Shown here: in pieces, positions 8,567 through 17,551 of the stretch
How positions within the stretch are numbered: the first letter of the stretch is position 1
Layout: the number at the start of each line of letters is the position of its first letter
Assembly (NCBI RefSeq): GCF_023701485.1
Contig: NZ_JAMQBK010000039.1
Span: 188,476-252,475 of the forward strand
Reading direction: 5' to 3'
DNA: 64,000 nucleotides
Origin: Aporhodopirellula aestuarii
GTDB taxonomy: Bacteria; Planctomycetota; Planctomycetia; Pirellulales; Pirellulaceae
Translations under genes and position numbers: made by a program
Notes under the pieces: generated by a model
What the model was told of the DNA's origin: nothing
Databases searched by the model: none
The model's input: the letters and a program-made list of their open reading frames with translations, nothing else

Positions 8567-9361
8567 TGAAAACCCTCTCGAAATGCTCACGACCTGTGAG
8601 GCAACAGAAGAAACACGGGTAAGCTTTAACGGCTGCGCATTCTGGGCGGACATCGCCCTTCAGCCCCAAAAGGTAGATGCTAGGGAACTTGTGTCAACAA
8701 TGCGGATTGGTTTCCCAAGCAAGAATTCGCGTTTTTTCACCGGTGAACGCCGGTATCCTTCAGGGCGGCGATTCGGTTGCGGTTAAAAGAGGGGGTTGGC
8801 CTGCGATTTTTGAGCTTTTTTACGGGTTTCAGAGAAAATCCGGATTCGCAACTTTGTGCCAGCAAGGTGACTTGAGAGAGCGAATAGCTCGGTTCCTGAT
8901 CGGCGTCTAGTGAACAAACCGATGACGTCTTCGTGGCCGCTTCGGATGCAGGCAGATGGGCGATGAAAAAACGCTCGATCATCTCATGCAGGGCCGCTCC
9001 GCCGGTGTGCAGGTGATTCCAGTGGAGGGATTCCAAGGAATCTAAAAAACTTCCCACATTTACTTCGACTCTTAGGACACGCGTATCTGGGCTCAGCTAC
9101 CGGTTGGTTTCCTGTAAGGGCTTGTGAGGGCCGGCTTCGCCCCCTTGGTCTTGGGTGGGCTCAAGTTGCCGTCGTGACGGTTCGAATAATTGCCATGGGA
9201 TGGGTGCTACAAATTGTAGAAAGTAGTTGAAAACGGTTATCATTCTGCAAACATGTAGAAGTGTGGGCGCAGACTTATTGGTACGCTGCTTTGGGTGCGG
9301 TGGTACGAATGCTTTTTGTGCACCTACGTGAAGCGCTTCCAGAGGTGGGGGAAATCAACCT
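8567..9361. other. Divergent intergenic region
   Basis: About 800 bases between the minus-strand YTV gene and the plus-strand signalling gene. A 106-codon minus-strand frame (8737-9057) exists but has no family resemblance, no Shine-Dalgarno sequence and mixed composition, so I do not call it. The region should hold both promoters. Confidence 0.4.
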
Positions 9362-11155
9362 GTGTCGAAAATTATCTGGGTAGGCGATGGCGACTTGCCA
9401 CCGGAAGGTTCGTCCGCCGCCGCTGCCGTCGATTCGGGTGGTGTTGAGTGGGAGCGGGCGGATTCCGTCGTCGAGGCTTTTCCTCTTCTCGAAGGCGAAG
9501 ATGTCGCCGGTGTTTGGCTGGACCGAACCAGTTTGCCTCAGATATCGGAAGTCCGAGGGATTACCCAGAGTGGGCTGATGCTCCGCGACATGCCCGAGGG
9601 CGTCGCACTTCTGGATTCCGATTTGCGGGTCATTTGGGCAAATCGGCAGTTATTGCAGTGGGCGGAACGGGAAGAGGGCACGCCGCTGGGGATGACGTTC
9701 TACGAGTTGCTGCATAACCCCGAGATCATGGGGCCGGATTTTTGTCCGTTTCACACCTCATTGGCCACAGGTGATCAAAGCCATTCAACGCTGCACAGCG
9801 CCGGCAGCCAGTATTTCAAAGTTCACGCGGCCCCGATCCATTCGCCCGATGCTCCGCGGCACCTGATCGTGACGATCAGCGACATCACCGAGGAAATCCT
9901 GCAAGAGCAGAAATTGGCGGCGATCCACCAGGCGGGCCGTGAGCTCGCGGATCTCCGCCCGAATGAAATCTTCATGATGGAAATTGATGAGCGGATTGAT
10001 CTGCTTAAAGACAATATCCAGCATTACCTACGGGACCTGCTGAATTTCGAGGTGATCGAGATTCGAGTCCTGGAACAGTCCACCGGCGATCTGCTGCCAT
10101 TGCTGAGTGTCGGAATCGATGAAGAGGCGTCCGATCGGCGGTTGCTCGCTCGGATGCACGAAAACGGGATCACGGGATACGTCGCGGCGAGCGGTGTTCC
10201 GTACATCTGTCACGATGTTCTGAATGACCCGTTGTTTATTCCCGGTGTTGCGAACGCCCGCAGCTCTCTGACGGTTCCCCTGATCTTGCATGATCAGGTT
10301 TTGGGGACGATCAATGTCGAAAGCCCCGAGGTCTCGGCTTTTTCCGATAGCGACCTTCAGTTCTTAGAAATCTTCGCCCGTGACATCGCGTTCGCTCTGA
10401 ACACGCTCGAATTGTTGGTGGCCCAGAAGGCGAACACGGCCCAGCAGAGTTGCGACGCGATCCATAGTGCGGTCGCGATGCCCGTCGATGCGATCCTCAA
10501 CGATGCGGTGCACGTGATGGAAGGCTACATTGGGCACAGCCCCGAGGTGATGGACCGGCTCGGTCGAATCCTGCAGAACTCGCGGGATATCAAACGAACG
10601 ATTCAGCAGATCGGCCAGAAAATGACGCCGCTCGAGGCCGTCGCGGCGGATGAAAAGTCCGAACAGCACGCGGCACTTCGTGGCAAACGGATTCTAGTCG
10701 TTGATGAAGACGAACAGGTTCGGGAAGACGCCCACCGCTTGCTCGAGCGGTATGGATGCGTTGTCGAAACGGCCCACGCGGGGGACGAGGCGGTGTTGAT
10801 GGTTCGTCGAAGCGGCGGTGAGGATTCGTACGACGCGATCATCAGTGACATCCGATTGTCTGACTACAGTGGCTATCAGTTGATGCTGAGGTTGGGCAAG
10901 TTGATGGATCACGTGCCGATGATTTTGATGACCGGGTTCGGGTACGACCCTGGGCACTCGATCGTGAAGGCGAAGCAGAACGGTTTGCATCCCAAGGCTG
11001 TGTTGTACAAACCGTTCCGGTTGGATCAGTTGATTGACGTTTTGAAAACGGTGTTGGAGGCGACGCCCAAGCCGAAGGGCGAGAACGAAGGCTTGGCTGA
11101 CGAAGAAAACGCGGCCGGGCATCCTACCATCACCTCCACTGGTGCCCGGCCGTAG
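9362..11155 (+). CDS. PAS-GAF-receiver signalling protein
   Basis: The cytoplasmic signalling protein starts at GTG (9362). Domains in order: an N-terminal receiver-like or linker segment (1-70); PAS (about 75-180, VALLDSDLRVIWANRQLLQWA); GAF (about 190-345, ending in the DSDLQFLEIFARDIAFAL helix); a helical segment (about 360-425) resembling a degenerate dimerisation domain; and a receiver domain (443-565). The receiver has acidic residues near D448, phospho-acceptor D496 in SDIRL, T524 and K550 in LYKPF, so it should accept phosphate. No HATPase domain is present, so this is not a working histidine kinase; it probably senses a ligand and relays through the receiver. The output is unknown. 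A hairpin at 11306-11329 ends the transcript. Confidence 0.85.
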   Translation: MSKIIWVGDGDLPPEGSSAAAAVDSGGVEWERADSVVEAFPLLEGEDVAGVWLDRTSLPQISEVRGITQSGLMLRDMPEGVALLDSDLRVIWANRQLLQWAEREEGTPLGMTFYELLHNPEIMGPDFCPFHTSLATGDQSHSTLHSAGSQYFKVHAAPIHSPDAPRHLIVTISDITEEILQEQKLAAIHQAGRELADLRPNEIFMMEIDERIDLLKDNIQHYLRDLLNFEVIEIRVLEQSTGDLLPLLSVGIDEEASDRRLLARMHENGITGYVAASGVPYICHDVLNDPLFIPGVANARSSLTVPLILHDQVLGTINVESPEVSAFSDSDLQFLEIFARDIAFALNTLELLVAQKANTAQQSCDAIHSAVAMPVDAILNDAVHVMEGYIGHSPEVMDRLGRILQNSRDIKRTIQQIGQKMTPLEAVAADEKSEQHAALRGKRILVVDEDEQVREDAHRLLERYGCVVETAHAGDEAVLMVRRSGGEDSYDAIISDIRLSDYSGYQLMLRLGKLMDHVPMILMTGFGYDPGHSIVKAKQNGLHPKAVLYKPFRLDQLIDVLKTVLEATPKPKGENEGLADEENAAGHPTITSTGARP

Positions 11156-11305
11156 GCGGGAGATTCTGCGGGGTGAGTGAGTCGACGATGCGGAGAACGC
11201 GTTGGTTGACCGGATTGGACCTTTAATGTGGCGGATGAGGTCGTGCGCCCCCGCGACGAAGCGTGCCAAGGGTCCGATGGTCTCGGCCACAACGGCGACG
11301 TCTGC

Positions 11306-11329
11306 AAGGGGCGGCTCGCGGCCCCTTTT
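11306..11329 (+). terminator. Likely terminator between convergent genes
   Basis: AAGGGGC (11306-11312) pairs with 11321-11327 around an 8-base loop, followed by two more Ts. It lies between the plus-strand gene ending at 11155 and the minus-strand gene ending at 11336. The short T-run makes this moderate. Confidence 0.5.
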
Positions 11330-11335
11330 GGAGCG

Positions 11336-12043
11336 TTATTTCCGCCGGAGCCAACCGATGCAGCCGCTGATCGCATGCAGTAGATGCTCAATCGGGACGC
11401 GTCGGACGTGGCCGTGCAGATCCGCTTGCGTGACTTTGTGAGTCTCCAGGTTGACCGCCGTGAGGAAACCGCCCCCGAAGCAATAGGTGTCGACGCCCAC
11501 GAGGTGCGCGTGGCACAGGATTTCACCGCTGGGCTGCGGCGTGTGGCCGAGGTAAACCCGTTTTCCGCTGACGTGTGGGATCGGCAGTGGTTTGGGCAGG
11601 TGAGCCCAGTAAGTCAGCTCGTCGCTTTGCTCGGCGATGTTCAGCAGCGGGTTGTACATCGCGTGAACGAATATTTCAGATTCGGTCTCGTGATGCCGAT
11701 TCAATTGGCAAAGGAATTCGAGGTGGCGGGAGGGGATTTTGGCTGCCGAGCCTCCGTAGCTGGTCACGGTGGCTTTCCCACCGCTTCGCATCCAGGTTTC
11801 GTCATTGAGGTCGTTCATCACGACGCCCTGCAGCATGATTTCGTGGTTGCCTCGCAGCGGGATCACACGGCATCGCTCGGAAAGGTCGATCAGTTGCTCG
11901 ATCACGTCGCGTGAATCAGGGCCACGATCGACGTAGTCACCGAGGAAGATGACTTCGTCGTCGCTGCCCAGCGATAGCGCGGTAAGCAACGAACGCAACG
12001 CTTTGCCGCATCCATGGACATCACCGATGACGTAGCGTGCCAT
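11336..12043 (-). CDS. PPP-family serine/threonine protein phosphatase (metallophosphoesterase)
   Basis: The 235-residue calcineurin-like phosphoesterase has the full PPP signature: GDVHG at residues 7-11, GDYVDRG at 35-41 and GNHE at 65-68, plus a later GHTP (YLGHTPQP) and HxV segment near the C terminus. These residues bind the two-metal centre. The size matches the small bacterial PrpA/lambda-type phosphatases that dephosphorylate Ser/Thr, and sometimes Tyr, residues. It begins 8 bases after the stop of the YqgE/AlgH-like gene on the same strand, so the two are probably co-transcribed. The protein substrate is unknown. Confidence 0.92.
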   Translation of the reverse strand: MARYVIGDVHGCGKALRSLLTALSLGSDDEVIFLGDYVDRGPDSRDVIEQLIDLSERCRVIPLRGNHEIMLQGVVMNDLNDETWMRSGGKATVTSYGGSAAKIPSRHLEFLCQLNRHHETESEIFVHAMYNPLLNIAEQSDELTYWAHLPKPLPIPHVSGKRVYLGHTPQPSGEILCHAHLVGVDTYCFGGGFLTAVNLETHKVTQADLHGHVRRVPIEHLLHAISGCIGWLRRK

Positions 12044-12051
12044 GCGTTCTG

Positions 12052-12819
12052 TTAGTTCACTGTCGGGTCAAACCCTTGTTTTTCGTCGGGGAACGAAAGG
12101 TCCGGGCGAAGGTCTTTAAGAATCTCGTGACCACACCGGTGCACGAGTTTTTCCCACACGTCATCGGATGGGTCGAAGATCGAATCGGCATCGGCTCGAG
12201 TCACGAGCCAGCCACCGGCTTGGAGTTCGTGTTCGAGTTGTCCCGAGCCCCATCCCGAATAGCCGACGATAAATTTGAGTCGAGACTCTTCTCGGCGGAG
12301 GAGGATCCGCAAATGGTCTTCGTCGGCGGTCATCCAGGCGGGGACTTCGGACCACTGAATCGACATGGATCCCCAAGGTTCCGCGGGGTGATCGTGGAGC
12401 GTCGTTTTGGTGCCGGCGGGGTCGTGCCCCTCAGGGGCGCCGGGGGTCATCTCGTCGGGGTTGCCGCAGGGGTCCCCGATTCCGGCGATTTCGTGGAGGG
12501 CGAGCAACGGCCCTTCCACGGGGCCGCCGATATAAATTTGATCTCGGAAGGGGCCCTGGCCGGCATTTGCCCCCGGGGATTGGGGAGTCTGGTTGCCCGG
12601 GTCGCTGGGCGAGACGTCGGTATGGCTCGATTGCCACGTCGGGCTCGACATTTCCACGACTTCGCTAAAACGTTTGGACGAGCTGCGGTTGATGACGACC
12701 CCGAAGGCTCCTTCGCCGGAATGTCGAATGACGAAGACTACCGAGCGAAAGAAATGCCCGTCGGTCAGATACGGAGAGGCAACGAGAAAGCAACCGGTGC
12801 AGTTTTGAGATTTGCTCAT
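12052..12819 (-). CDS. YqgE/AlgH family protein (DUF179)
   Basis: The 255-residue product matches the UPF0301 YqgE/AlgH family: GCFLVASPYLTDGHFFRSVV, then VIRHSGEGAFGVVINR, IYIGGPVEGPL and YSGWGSGQLEHELQAGGW near residue 180, all hallmark segments. The biochemical function of the family is unresolved; AlgH was named from alginate regulation in Pseudomonas. ATG at 12819 is preferred over the longer frame (12975) because the family starts at this point and GAGGG lies about 10 bases upstream. A Pro/Gly/Asn-rich insertion of about 20 residues near residue 75 is longer than usual. It is followed by the phosphatase gene. Confidence 0.9.
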   Translation of the reverse strand: MSKSQNCTGCFLVASPYLTDGHFFRSVVFVIRHSGEGAFGVVINRSSSKRFSEVVEMSSPTWQSSHTDVSPSDPGNQTPQSPGANAGQGPFRDQIYIGGPVEGPLLALHEIAGIGDPCGNPDEMTPGAPEGHDPAGTKTTLHDHPAEPWGSMSIQWSEVPAWMTADEDHLRILLRREESRLKFIVGYSGWGSGQLEHELQAGGWLVTRADADSIFDPSDDVWEKLVHRCGHEILKDLRPDLSFPDEKQGFDPTVN

Positions 12820-12947
12820 TGTCGCCCACCCTCTTTGAAAAAATGCGTCGTCGCGATTCGCGTTCTTCACCATCGAAATTCGAGAGTCTGGATGCGGGCG
12901 GCGCGGAATCGGATCCGGGCGAGTTTGGTTACCTCGACCGAGACGGC

Positions 12948-13967
12948 TTAGCCCATCGGATTTTCGCCGATCCAATCATCACGCCACAAACATCCGGCCC
13001 ATGAAAGTCCGACGCCGAAACCGACGAGCATGTTCGTGTCCTTGTTGCTGAGTTCGCCTCGACGACGGATGCGATCAATCAAGATCGGCAACGTACACGA
13101 TACCGTGTTGCCAATATCCGCCAAGTCGATTGGGAGCCGTTCTTCAGAAACATTCATCCGTAGCCGAAGTTGCTCAAGCATTTTCCACGTTGCTTGGTGC
13201 ATGAGGTATCGATGCACGTCGCTGTCGGTCAGGGAGTTGGCCTCCAGAATTTCGTCGACCAACCGCGGAATCGCCTCGACGGTGAAGCCGATCAGGCTGG
13301 GGCCGTCCATATACAGGCGGCTTTTCCAGCGTTTACGGTGACGAGGCCGAATCGCCTCTGCGGTGGGCCGCGCCCCTCCATCGCCCACGATCAGCATGTC
13401 CGCGCCGCTGCCATCACTGCCGAACTGGAAACCCCACAGGCTGGGGCGGTCACCGGCGGTCAGCAATGTCGCCGCGGCGGCATCCCCGAAGATCGTTCGC
13501 AGGCTGCGGTCATTGTCATCGATGTATTTGCTATACGTTTCCGCGGTCAGCAACAGCACGCGTTTGGCCAAACCGCTCTGGAATAGTCCTTCAGCCATCG
13601 CCAGCCCATACACATAGCCACTGCAACCGAGGTTGAAGTCGATCGCGCCGCAGTGGGTCGGCAGGCCGAGACGGTCCTGCAGCAGGCAGGCGGTTGTCGG
13701 CAGCGGGTAGTCGGGCGTCTGGGTGCACAGCAGAACGAAATCGATTGATGCCGGATCGATCGCCTCGCGTTCGAAAAGCTCTGTGGCGGCGTTGTAGGCG
13801 AGGTCGGCGGCGGTCACGTCCGGGGCGGCGATATGTCGCTGGTGAATCCCCGTTTTCTCCTCAATCAGCGGCAAATCCCAGTTGGGAAACTGTTGCTGGA
13901 GGCTTTTGTTGTCTTCCACCCGTGGCGGCAAATGAACGGCAATCGGACCGATTTGAGCGTGAGGCAC
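12948..13967 (-). CDS. 3-oxoacyl-ACP synthase III family protein (KAS III, FabH-like)
   Basis: This 339-residue thiolase-fold condensing enzyme would join an acyl-CoA or acyl-thioester starter to malonyl-ACP. The triad is visible: C115 in NLGCSGYVYGL, H257 in LMHQATWKML and N287 in DIGNTVSC. Other landmarks are EEKTGIHQRHI near residue 40 and GFGVGLSWAG at the C terminus. The His motif is HQAT rather than HQAN, and GNTVSC replaces the usual GNTSAAS, so it is probably a divergent FabH-like paralogue; starter specificity cannot be read. The start is GTG at 13967. No other fatty-acid gene is adjacent; the AlgH-like gene starts about 130 bases downstream on the same strand. Confidence 0.88.
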   Translation of the reverse strand: MPHAQIGPIAVHLPPRVEDNKSLQQQFPNWDLPLIEEKTGIHQRHIAAPDVTAADLAYNAATELFEREAIDPASIDFVLLCTQTPDYPLPTTACLLQDRLGLPTHCGAIDFNLGCSGYVYGLAMAEGLFQSGLAKRVLLLTAETYSKYIDDNDRSLRTIFGDAAAATLLTAGDRPSLWGFQFGSDGSGADMLIVGDGGARPTAEAIRPRHRKRWKSRLYMDGPSLIGFTVEAIPRLVDEILEANSLTDSDVHRYLMHQATWKMLEQLRLRMNVSEERLPIDLADIGNTVSCTLPILIDRIRRRGELSNKDTNMLVGFGVGLSWAGCLWRDDWIGENPMG

Positions 13968-14235
13968 GTGAATTTTTCAGCGGGCGGGGGAGTAAAAGTG
14001 ATGACTAATTTTGAGAGTAACGACCTTGGGGCGATCGCTTCCAGAGCGTACCAGTCCGCTCGCGTGGGTGGAAGCAATGTTGTTTTCCGCAGCGATGTGT
14101 CGAATTTTTGGGTTGAGAGCATCTTAACGGCCCCAGAATTTTGCTGGGAGGACTCGGGCAGATCGATGGGTCGACAGATTCCGCGTGCCCGAGCACTATA
14201 TCGGCATCCTCATTTCCTTACACGAAAGCTTCTCA

Positions 14236-15204
14236 ATGATCGATCGCATTCTCGTAACGGGCGGGGCCGGATTTCTCGGGTCTCACATCTGTGAACGGCT
14301 CGTCGAGGAAGGTCACGACGTCATTTGTCTGGATAATTTTTTCACCAGCCAGAAAACCAACGTCGTTCACCTACTCGGCCGCCCCAATTTCGAGCTGATT
14401 CGACACGACATCACCCTGCCGATCCATCTGGAAGTGGACAAGATTTATAACATGGCGTGTCCGGCGGCACCTGGACACTACCAATACAACCCGATCAAAA
14501 CGATCAAGACGAGTGTACTCGGTTCGATCAACATGCTCGGTATCGCCAAACGCTGCGGTGCGAGAATTTTGCAGGCCAGCACGAGCGAGGTGTATGGCGA
14601 TCCCGAAGAGCACCCGCAGACCGAATCGTATCGGGGGAATGTCAACCCGATCGGGATCCGCGCCTGTTACGACGAAGGCAAACGGGTCGCCGAAACGTTG
14701 TTCATGGATTACCACCGCAGTAACAATGTGGACACGCGAATCGTTCGGATTTTCAACACCTACGGCCCGAGGATGCACCCCTACGATGGCCGAGTGGTGT
14801 CGAACTTCATCCGCCAAGCGCTCGCCGGGCAAGACATCTCATTGTTCGGAGACGGATCGCAGACGCGGTCATTCTGTTACCGCGATGATCTCGTCGAGGT
14901 CATCATTCGGATGATGAACCAAGACGATTTTGTCGGTCCGGTGAATATCGGCAATCCAGACGAGTTCACGATCCGTGAGTTGGCGGAGAAGGTTATCAAG
15001 ATTTGCGGTTCTTCCAGCAAGTTGACCTTTGCCCCCTTGCCAGCCGACGACCCGACCCGCCGTCGTCCAGACATTTCGCTGGCCAAGGACAAGTTGGGAT
15101 GGGAGCCCAACATCAAACTCGAGGACGGCTTGAAGCATACGATCGAGTGGTTCAAGACAATTGACTTGGGCGACTATCGTCCGCCAACGCCGAACTACTC
15201 ATAG
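14236..15204 (+). CDS. UDP-glucuronate decarboxylase (UDP-xylose synthase)
   Basis: This short-chain dehydrogenase/epimerase-family enzyme would convert UDP-glucuronate to UDP-xylose with bound NAD, supplying pentose for surface polysaccharide. The 322 residues show the N-terminal nucleotide-binding motif GGAGFLG (9-15), the catalytic Ser/Thr region TSE (116-118), and YxxxK as Y145 and K149. The DIT...[12 protein letters not shown] stretch (58-83), [19 protein letters not shown] and [11 protein letters not shown] are typical of UXS rather than of plain epimerases. ATG at 14236 gives a start right before the Rossmann strand; the frame extends upstream to 14185 without family similarity. The gene is divergent from the KAS III gene. 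Confidence 0.93.
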   Translation: MIDRILVTGGAGFLGSHICERLVEEGHDVICLDNFFTSQKTNVVHLLGRPNFELIRHDITLPIHLEVDKIYNMACPAAPGHYQYNPIKTIKTSVLGSINMLGIAKRCGARILQASTSEVYGDPEEHPQTESYRGNVNPIGIRACYDEGKRVAETLFMDYHRSNNVDTRIVRIFNTYGPRMHPYDGRVVSNFIRQALAGQDISLFGDGSQTRSFCYRDDLVEVIIRMMNQDDFVGPVNIGNPDEFTIRELAEKVIKICGSSSKLTFAPLPADDPTRRRPDISLAKDKLGWEPNIKLEDGLKHTIEWFKTIDLGDYRPPTPNYS

Positions 15205-15475
15205 CCGCCGTAATGACAGGGCCGCAGAGGTGACAGGACCGCAGAAGTCATGTGGCCGCCGAAGATCCAAGGTCAGATTGGTGGGCGTTGCGGTCGGTTT
15301 TGCGAGCGAGGCTGCCTCCCGCGATACGCCTGGTTCCGGTGTCCGCCGTGTCGCACTAGCGCCGGGGTGTCGGATTAGGTAAACTGCTGCCTCAACGTCC
15401 CCTTAGCATCTTTGCCAGAAATCGTCCGCGGCGATTGTTGGCAGGCGTTCCTCACCCGATCTCAGTGCCATAGCC

Positions 15476-17302
15476 ATGATGACTTCCCTGAGATCTTGTT
15501 TGCTCGGCGACACTGGGGTGGCGAGTTTTGCGGGCATCGAATCGCTACTCGCCGACGGCGAAAGCATCGTCTCGTCAACTTCCTTTGGGCAATCAGAACC
15601 GATCCACATCGCAACGACGGTCGGCCTTCTGCTCGCCGCGAGTCTGGTCGCAGGTTTGGCCAGTGAGATGCTGAGACTCCCGAAAGTCACCGCGTATCTA
15701 ATCGCGGGGCTGCTGCTCGGCCCAAGCGTCTTCGATATCATTCCGCATGCGCACCACCCGTTTCTCGAGCCGTTGACCAAGCTCGCTATGGCGCTGGTGT
15801 TGTTCTATCTCGGGACGTTGTTTCCGTTTGATCAGATGCGGCGGATTCGAAAGAAAGCGATCCCGCTGTCCGTCGGCGAGATGTTCTTTTCGGCCCTGTT
15901 TGTAGCCGCGGGCGTTTATCTGCTCGGTCTATCGCCGGCGCAATCGGTGTTGTTGGGCACGCTCGCGATCGCAACGGCGCCCGCGACGACGATGTTTGTG
16001 TTGCGGGAAACCAATGCGGAAGGCCCGGTGACGAGTTTGACGGGGACGCTCGTGACGTTGAACAATCTGGTCGCGGTTATCGCCTTCGAATTCGTCTGGT
16101 TGGGGATCGAATTAGCGAGTGCGGGCGACACGCAGACGTTGTCGATCGGGTCGACGTTGATGCGTCTCGTCCAGTCGCTCGGCGGTGCCTTCACGCTCGG
16201 CCTGATCGGCGGTCTGGTGATGAGTTACGCGTGTGAGATCATGCACACGCGTCGTTGGTTGGTGTTGCTCGTCGGCATTTCTTCGCTGTTGCTCGGGCTC
16301 AGTGAATCGTGGAACCTTCCCTACATGCTCGTGTTCCTGGTGGTGGGCGTGGTGGTTGTGAACTCCTCCAGTGGCACGCAAAAGATTACCGACCAGCTCG
16401 ATTCGATCGGCGGCTTGCTGACCGTCGTGTTCTTTTCGGTTCACGGAAGCGAACTCGATCTTAGCTTGCTCATGGATGTCGGTATTATTGGTGCGGGATA
16501 CGTCGTATTGCGAAGTTTCGGCAAGGTGTTTGGAGTTTGGGTGGTCGCGTCTCGCACCGGGGCTTCACCACAGATCCGAACATGGCTCGGACCGGCGCTG
16601 TTGGCGCAAGCCGGTGTGGCGATCTCGCTCAGTGCCACCGCGACGGCGCGGAATCCCGAACTCGCCGGTCACGTCCAAACGATTGTGCTCGGCACCGTCG
16701 TCGTGTTCGAAATATTTGGGCCGCTGCTGACTCGCGCGGCGGTCTTGCGGAGTGGTGAGATGCCGATCGCTAATTCGATCCATCACACGTTTGGAACACC
16801 GCTCAGTGCCCTTCGGAACGTGTTCACGAGGTTGGCCGGATCGGCAGGTTTGCTGAATAAGAGAACCGCTCTTTCCGAACGGATGCGGGTCGAACAGGTG
16901 ATGCGGCGGAGCGTCGAAGGTATCGCCGAAAACGCCGATTTTAACGAAGTCGTTCACTTCGTCGAGCATTCACACGACAACACGTTTCCGGTCGTCGATG
17001 ATGATCGATGCGTTGTCGGTTTGATCCGTTTTGACCTGCTCAACCAAGCGTTCTTTGATCCGCACTCGGATCACCTCGTTCGCGCCGGCGATTTGGCGAC
17101 GCCACCGGATTTGTTGCTGTATCCGTCCCAGCCGGTTCGTGCCGCTGTCGACTTGTTTCGGCAAACGAGCGATGACTGCGTGGCCGTCGTGACCGACGAG
17201 GCACCACATCGATTGATCGCAACGGTCCGCCGCAGCGACCTGACGAGCCTCTTGATCCGAGACCGCAAAGCCGGTCTGGGCGGAAACGACTCGTCGCAGT
17301 AG
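15476..17302 (+). CDS. CPA2-family cation/proton antiporter with CBS pair
   Basis: This integral membrane Na+(K+)/H+ exchanger of the Kef/CPA2 type has 608 residues. About 12-13 hydrophobic helices run from residue 42 to about 425, beginning HIATTVGLLLAASLVAGLAS. LRLPKVTAYLIAGLLLGPS is the classic antiporter helix, followed by GTLAIATAPATTMFVLRE. The C-terminal 150 residues form two CBS motifs (VMRRSVEGIAENADFNEVVHFVE and LATPPDLLLYPSQPVRAAVD) that probably bind an adenyl nucleotide and gate transport. There is no TrkA-N domain, unlike KefB/KefC. ATGs at 15476 and 15479 are both possible. The ion transported is not decided by sequence. Confidence 0.88.
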   Translation: MMTSLRSCLLGDTGVASFAGIESLLADGESIVSSTSFGQSEPIHIATTVGLLLAASLVAGLASEMLRLPKVTAYLIAGLLLGPSVFDIIPHAHHPFLEPLTKLAMALVLFYLGTLFPFDQMRRIRKKAIPLSVGEMFFSALFVAAGVYLLGLSPAQSVLLGTLAIATAPATTMFVLRETNAEGPVTSLTGTLVTLNNLVAVIAFEFVWLGIELASAGDTQTLSIGSTLMRLVQSLGGAFTLGLIGGLVMSYACEIMHTRRWLVLLVGISSLLLGLSESWNLPYMLVFLVVGVVVVNSSSGTQKITDQLDSIGGLLTVVFFSVHGSELDLSLLMDVGIIGAGYVVLRSFGKVFGVWVVASRTGASPQIRTWLGPALLAQAGVAISLSATATARNPELAGHVQTIVLGTVVVFEIFGPLLTRAAVLRSGEMPIANSIHHTFGTPLSALRNVFTRLAGSAGLLNKRTALSERMRVEQVMRRSVEGIAENADFNEVVHFVEHSHDNTFPVVDDDRCVVGLIRFDLLNQAFFDPHSDHLVRAGDLATPPDLLLYPSQPVRAAVDLFRQTSDDCVAVVTDEAPHRLIATVRRSDLTSLLIRDRKAGLGGNDSSQ

Positions 17303-17409
17303 TCACGCGGCTTTCTGAGCCGCGGCAATTCATTCGCTGTCGTTCGTCACGGAATCGCGATCGTGGTGGCAACGAAGTGGAATGCGTGTTCTTAACCGCC
17401 GCTGTGCTT

Positions 17410-17467
17410 CAAAACGCAAAGAGGTGTAGGAAGAATGCCGAGCACTCCTCTTACACCTCTTGTTTTG
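17410..17467. terminator. Bidirectional terminator-like hairpin
   Basis: AAGAGGTGTA (from about 17419) pairs with TACACCTCTT near 17452-17461, flanked by CAAAAC and GTTTTG, which extend the stem. It lies between the convergent antiporter (ends 17302) and TlpA-like (ends 17552) genes. The runs of A on one side and T on the other suit termination in both directions. Confidence 0.65.
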
Positions 17468-17551
17468 TTGTAGCGATGCCGATGATTGACCTGACACGCA
17501 TGAGAGTGAAGCGTTCACTCGATGACGTGAGCGGTCAGACGGCCGTCGGTG

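Noticed and set aside
8737-9057. Minus-strand 106-codon frame in the gap before the signalling gene
   Set aside because: No family match, no ribosome site, and composition like the surrounding non-coding sequence.
12037-12951. Plus-strand open frame of about 300 codons opposite the YqgE/AlgH gene
   Set aside because: The minus strand encodes the recognised family; the plus translation shows no family features and follows GC-rich codon structure.
15205-15475. Short direct repeats of GACAGG/CCGCAGA after the UXS gene
   Set aside because: Only two short, imperfect copies; no hairpin or gene.
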